From positions 62,001-126,000 of the forward strand of contig NZ_JACIVB010000049.1 in NCBI RefSeq assembly GCF_014145455.1: a DNA stretch of 64,000 bases, read 5' to 3'. How positions within the stretch are numbered: the first letter of the stretch is position 1; every line of letters starts with the position of its first letter. Origin of the DNA: Limosilactobacillus rudii. Lineage in GTDB: Bacteria; Bacillota; Bacilli; Lactobacillales; Lactobacillaceae. Below are positions 61,566 to 64,000 of this stretch, piece by piece. The translations under genes were made by a program, and so were the position numbers. The notes beneath the pieces are model-generated. The model saw nothing but the letters and a program-made list of their open reading frames with translations. It ran no database searches and was not told the DNA's origin.

Positions 61566-62537
61566 TTATTCATTCCAAATCTTAATCCCCGGACCCGGTT
61601 GTGAAACCACCAACCGGTCAGAGTCAATAATATCAGTAAGTCTGGTCACTATTTTATCACGATCTTTATGGTCGTAGATAATTTTAACGTTTGGACCGGC
61701 ATCCATCGTATAATAGCAATTTATTCCGTGGTTGCGCAAGTCTTCTACGGCATTAATAATCATTAATGTTTCACCATTGAAATAAGTGAAAGCTGGATCT
61801 GCTGAGAGAGTTAGTGCATGCATTCTTAATGCATTTTCTTCAGCAATATGACCAATTTTGTTGATATCTTTTTCCTTAATTGCTCTTTTAATTGCAACCA
61901 TATCATGCGCAACCACTTCTTGCCATGCCTTATAATACGGTGAGGTTGAAACACTTAGCTGCATTCCTGAGCGGCTAGAAATTTTTTTCTTCTTTGTATT
62001 GATAAGGACAGCAAGCATTTCAATAGGAAAGTCGACATCTTCGTCAATTGGCTTGGCAAATGACGAGGCATCATCAGTTCCCTTTTGCCATTCAACTAGG
62101 CCACCATAAATTGACCTAGTAGCTGATCCGGAGCCACGTCGCGCAAGTCGCGATAATTCTCGTCGTGAGAGGTGTAAACCAGCAGCAGTACTGGCAGCAC
62201 CTGCCAACGCGGCAAATGCTGATGCTGAAGAAGCTAAGCCAGCTGCTGTAGGGACATTATTTATTGAGGTGACTTCCGCAAATGAATTCGTTTTGCTTAG
62301 CGAACGTACAATATTTAGTACATGAATAACTTTGGCAGCATCTTCTTTATCAAGAAAACGTTCATCAACTTTAACAATATCATGATTGAGCTGTGAGTTA
62401 AATTTAACGGTAGTAGTAGTATAAAATTCATTAAGTGTCAAAGATAAACTATCCGTTTGGGGAATGATTAATTTAGCATCTTTCTTCCCCCAATATTTAA
62501 CAAGGGCGATATTGGTATATGCTTTTGCAGTTGCCAT
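61566..62537 (-). CDS. mvaD: Diphosphomevalonate decarboxylase
   Basis: 323-residue GHMP-fold enzyme that converts mevalonate diphosphate to isopentenyl diphosphate. N-terminal AYTNIALVKYWGKKD, phosphate loop AAGLASSASAFAALAGA, SGSATRSIYGGLVEW, and the catalytic Asp in YTMDAGPNVKII are present. Its start overlaps the end of the mevalonate kinase gene by one base. Confidence 0.95.
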   Translation of the reverse strand: MATAKAYTNIALVKYWGKKDAKLIIPQTDSLSLTLNEFYTTTTVKFNSQLNHDIVKVDERFLDKEDAAKVIHVLNIVRSLSKTNSFAEVTSINNVPTAAGLASSASAFAALAGAASTAAGLHLSRRELSRLARRGSGSATRSIYGGLVEWQKGTDDASSFAKPIDEDVDFPIEMLAVLINTKKKKISSRSGMQLSVSTSPYYKAWQEVVAHDMVAIKRAIKEKDINKIGHIAEENALRMHALTLSADPAFTYFNGETLMIINAVEDLRNHGINCYYTMDAGPNVKIIYDHKDRDKIVTRLTDIIDSDRLVVSQPGPGIKIWNE

Positions 62538-63487
62538 TAATTATCACCTCGCTTATCTAATGGTTGAAGCCAAATATGCTGTGCCCCATTATCTTTTAAA
62601 ATACTTGCAAGTCGGCGAGCCCCCATTGCAGTTCTTGTTAGGGCAATCATGCATCCGCCTCGGCCACCGCCAGTTAATTTTGCGCCAAGTGCACCACTAT
62701 CACGCGCAATATGAATAAGTTTGTCTAGTGACGGATCGGATACATTAAGAGCAACGAGGTCAGTTTGTGAAAAATTAAGAGCATCACCAAGACTTTCAAC
62801 ATTATTATTAGCTAAATAGTCTTTCGTTTGGTTGACTAGCTGACCAAGATGAGTGATATGCTTTTGTGCTTGTTCCTTATTATTTGTCAGTTCAGTCTGA
62901 ACGGCTGTGATTGCTTCCTTAGTTGCACCCTTAATTCCCGTATCAGCGATGACTAAAGTCGCGTCAAGATTCATTGAAATTGGAACACCAATCCGGCCTT
63001 TAACGTAAAAAAGCGGCTTGTCTGAGCTGACAGTAGCAGCATCTAAGCCTGAAGGACTACGGTGAGTAACTTGTTCTTCAATATCTGCAAGTTGGAGTAG
63101 GAGGGTTCGATCAAGCGGCTCATCATAATAATCAAAAAAAGCGCGCGTAATTGCAATTGCGCTAGCTGCTGATGAACCCATTCCTCGTTCGGCTGGTAGT
63201 TGACTTTGAATTGATAAATCCCATCCATCATCTTGACCATTAAATTTTTTAATTAATTCGTCAATTAATTTCTTAATACCTACCATCGATACAGGCAGGT
63301 CAATTAAGCTACCATGATAGTAGCGGCTTTTGATAATTTGTTGGTTATCTTGGCGACCCGTTAATGTGACGTTTAATTGAACGTTTGGTAATGGCAGGGC
63401 AATCGCTGGTTGACCGTAGACTACGCTATGTTCCCCCATTAAAATGATTTTTGCATGGCTAGTACCAATCCCTTGTTGTTTCACCAC
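62537..63487 (-). CDS. mvk: Mevalonate kinase
   Basis: 316-residue GHMP kinase, first step of the lower mevalonate pathway. Motifs: HAKIILMGEHSVVYG, AERGMGSSAASAIAI, and KLTGGGRGGCMIAL. Two GTG codons in a row start the frame with AAAGTAGG upstream. It heads the mvk-mvaD-mvaK2-fni operon, which supplies isoprenoid units for undecaprenyl phosphate. Confidence 0.93.
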   Translation of the reverse strand: MVKQQGIGTSHAKIILMGEHSVVYGQPAIALPLPNVQLNVTLTGRQDNQQIIKSRYYHGSLIDLPVSMVGIKKLIDELIKKFNGQDDGWDLSIQSQLPAERGMGSSAASAIAITRAFFDYYDEPLDRTLLLQLADIEEQVTHRSPSGLDAATVSSDKPLFYVKGRIGVPISMNLDATLVIADTGIKGATKEAITAVQTELTNNKEQAQKHITHLGQLVNQTKDYLANNNVESLGDALNFSQTDLVALNVSDPSLDKLIHIARDSGALGAKLTGGGRGGCMIALTRTAMGARRLASILKDNGAQHIWLQPLDKRGDN

Positions 63488-63702
63488 TGTAACCTACTTT
63501 CTACTTAAAAATTCAAATTTAATCATAGCATAAAAATGCGTGTCTAGCTAAAAACCATTACGGATGTTACCAAATCTAAATATTTTATGATGAAATCTTA
63601 GGATTCGTGTAAAAATAAGAAATTTATAGTAGAATGGTGTATCATTTAATTTAGTATATTTAGTTACTTTATATTATAACTTCGGAGAAATATGGTGATA
63701 TT

Positions 63703-64000
63703 GTGGCACAGCGTAGTAGTCAGCGCGTAAAAAAGCGTAATAAAAAAGCGCCAATCTACTCAGTTGTTGATTTGGAAACAACCGGTACAAATGTCAATCA
63801 TGGCGATCGAATCATTCAAATCGGGTGTGTCCTTATTCAAGATGGTAAGATTATTAATCATTTTGAAACAAAATTAAATCCACGGGAGAGAATTCCCCGG
63901 TCGATTGTACAATTAACCGGGATAGCGGATAAAGATGTTCGATCTGCGCCGTTATTTGAGGATGTTGCAGGGACAATTTATAGTTTGCTCGCTAATACGA
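63703..64000 (+). CDS. dinG: DinG-type exonuclease/helicase, N-terminal part
   Basis: A GTG at 63703 opens a frame that runs off the window end, 99 codons visible. After a basic N-terminus, YSVVDLETTGTN gives the DEDD exonuclease residues Asp23 and Glu25, followed by RIIQIGCVLI and IVQLTGI. In Gram-positive bacteria this domain at the N-terminus usually belongs to the DinG/YoaA-like helicase; a stand-alone DnaQ-like or PolC-related exonuclease is possible but less likely. Confidence 0.7.
   Translation, partial: MAQRSSQRVKKRNKKAPIYSVVDLETTGTNVNHGDRIIQIGCVLIQDGKIINHFETKLNPRERIPRSIVQLTGIADKDVRSAPLFEDVAGTIYSLLANT

Overview
This looks like chromosomal DNA of a low-GC, heterofermentative lactic acid bacterium, most likely Limosilactobacillus reuteri or a close relative. 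The assignment rests on gene families and layout (plsY/parE/parC order, gluconate kinases with a GntP permease, mevalonate operon, sufCDSUB, lytST-lrgAB, a LacI-controlled alpha-galactosidase). No database search was possible. No rRNA, tRNA, CRISPR array or intact insertion sequence was seen.

Layout. 1-9000: plsY end, topoisomerase IV (parE, parC) under a LexA-like box, NUDIX hydrolase, Mn pyrophosphatase, a HesB-like protein, small membrane proteins and the amaP/DUF2273/Gls24 stress-envelope operon. 9000-14700: a gluconate cluster with two paralogous FGGY kinases, a LacI regulator and a GntP permease. 14800-19700: acetyltransferase, envelope proteins, alpha/beta hydrolase, YagU and DUF805 membrane proteins. 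19800-27000: an accessory, defence-like patch holding a collapsed type I restriction system, an orphan HigA-like antitoxin, an Rpn/PD-(D/E)XK protein and a tight module of a coiled-coil protein, a PLD-nuclease/P-loop ATPase fusion and a 36-residue membrane peptide. The module promoter carries a LexA-like box.

27100-38000: nucleoside hydrolase, potassium channel, YfhO, a ComX/SigH-like sigma factor with paired direct repeats upstream, a partial menaquinone set (thioesterase, MenB, MenE), and feoAB with a small Cys-rich companion. 38200-44700: sufCDSUB, a SufT-like gene and an XRE-TPR regulator. 44700-46300: orphan LuxR-type response regulator, a candidate small RNA and a cytochrome-b5-fold protein. 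46300-54300: HAD phosphatase, RsmF-like methyltransferase, SPFH protein, LytS/LytR, then lrgAB in an apparent operon with a lactate dehydrogenase.

54400-58800: fructokinase, LacI regulator and GH36 alpha-galactosidase with four TAAACGTTTA-type operators, a small raffinose/melibiose regulon. 58800-64000: a second YagU, the mevalonate operon (mvk, mvaD, phosphomevalonate kinase, fni) and the start of a DinG-type exonuclease/helicase.

Most of the window is ordinary core and sugar metabolism. The strongest candidate for something undescribed is the LexA-box-controlled PLD/ATPase module at 22605-26767 beside the degraded restriction system.
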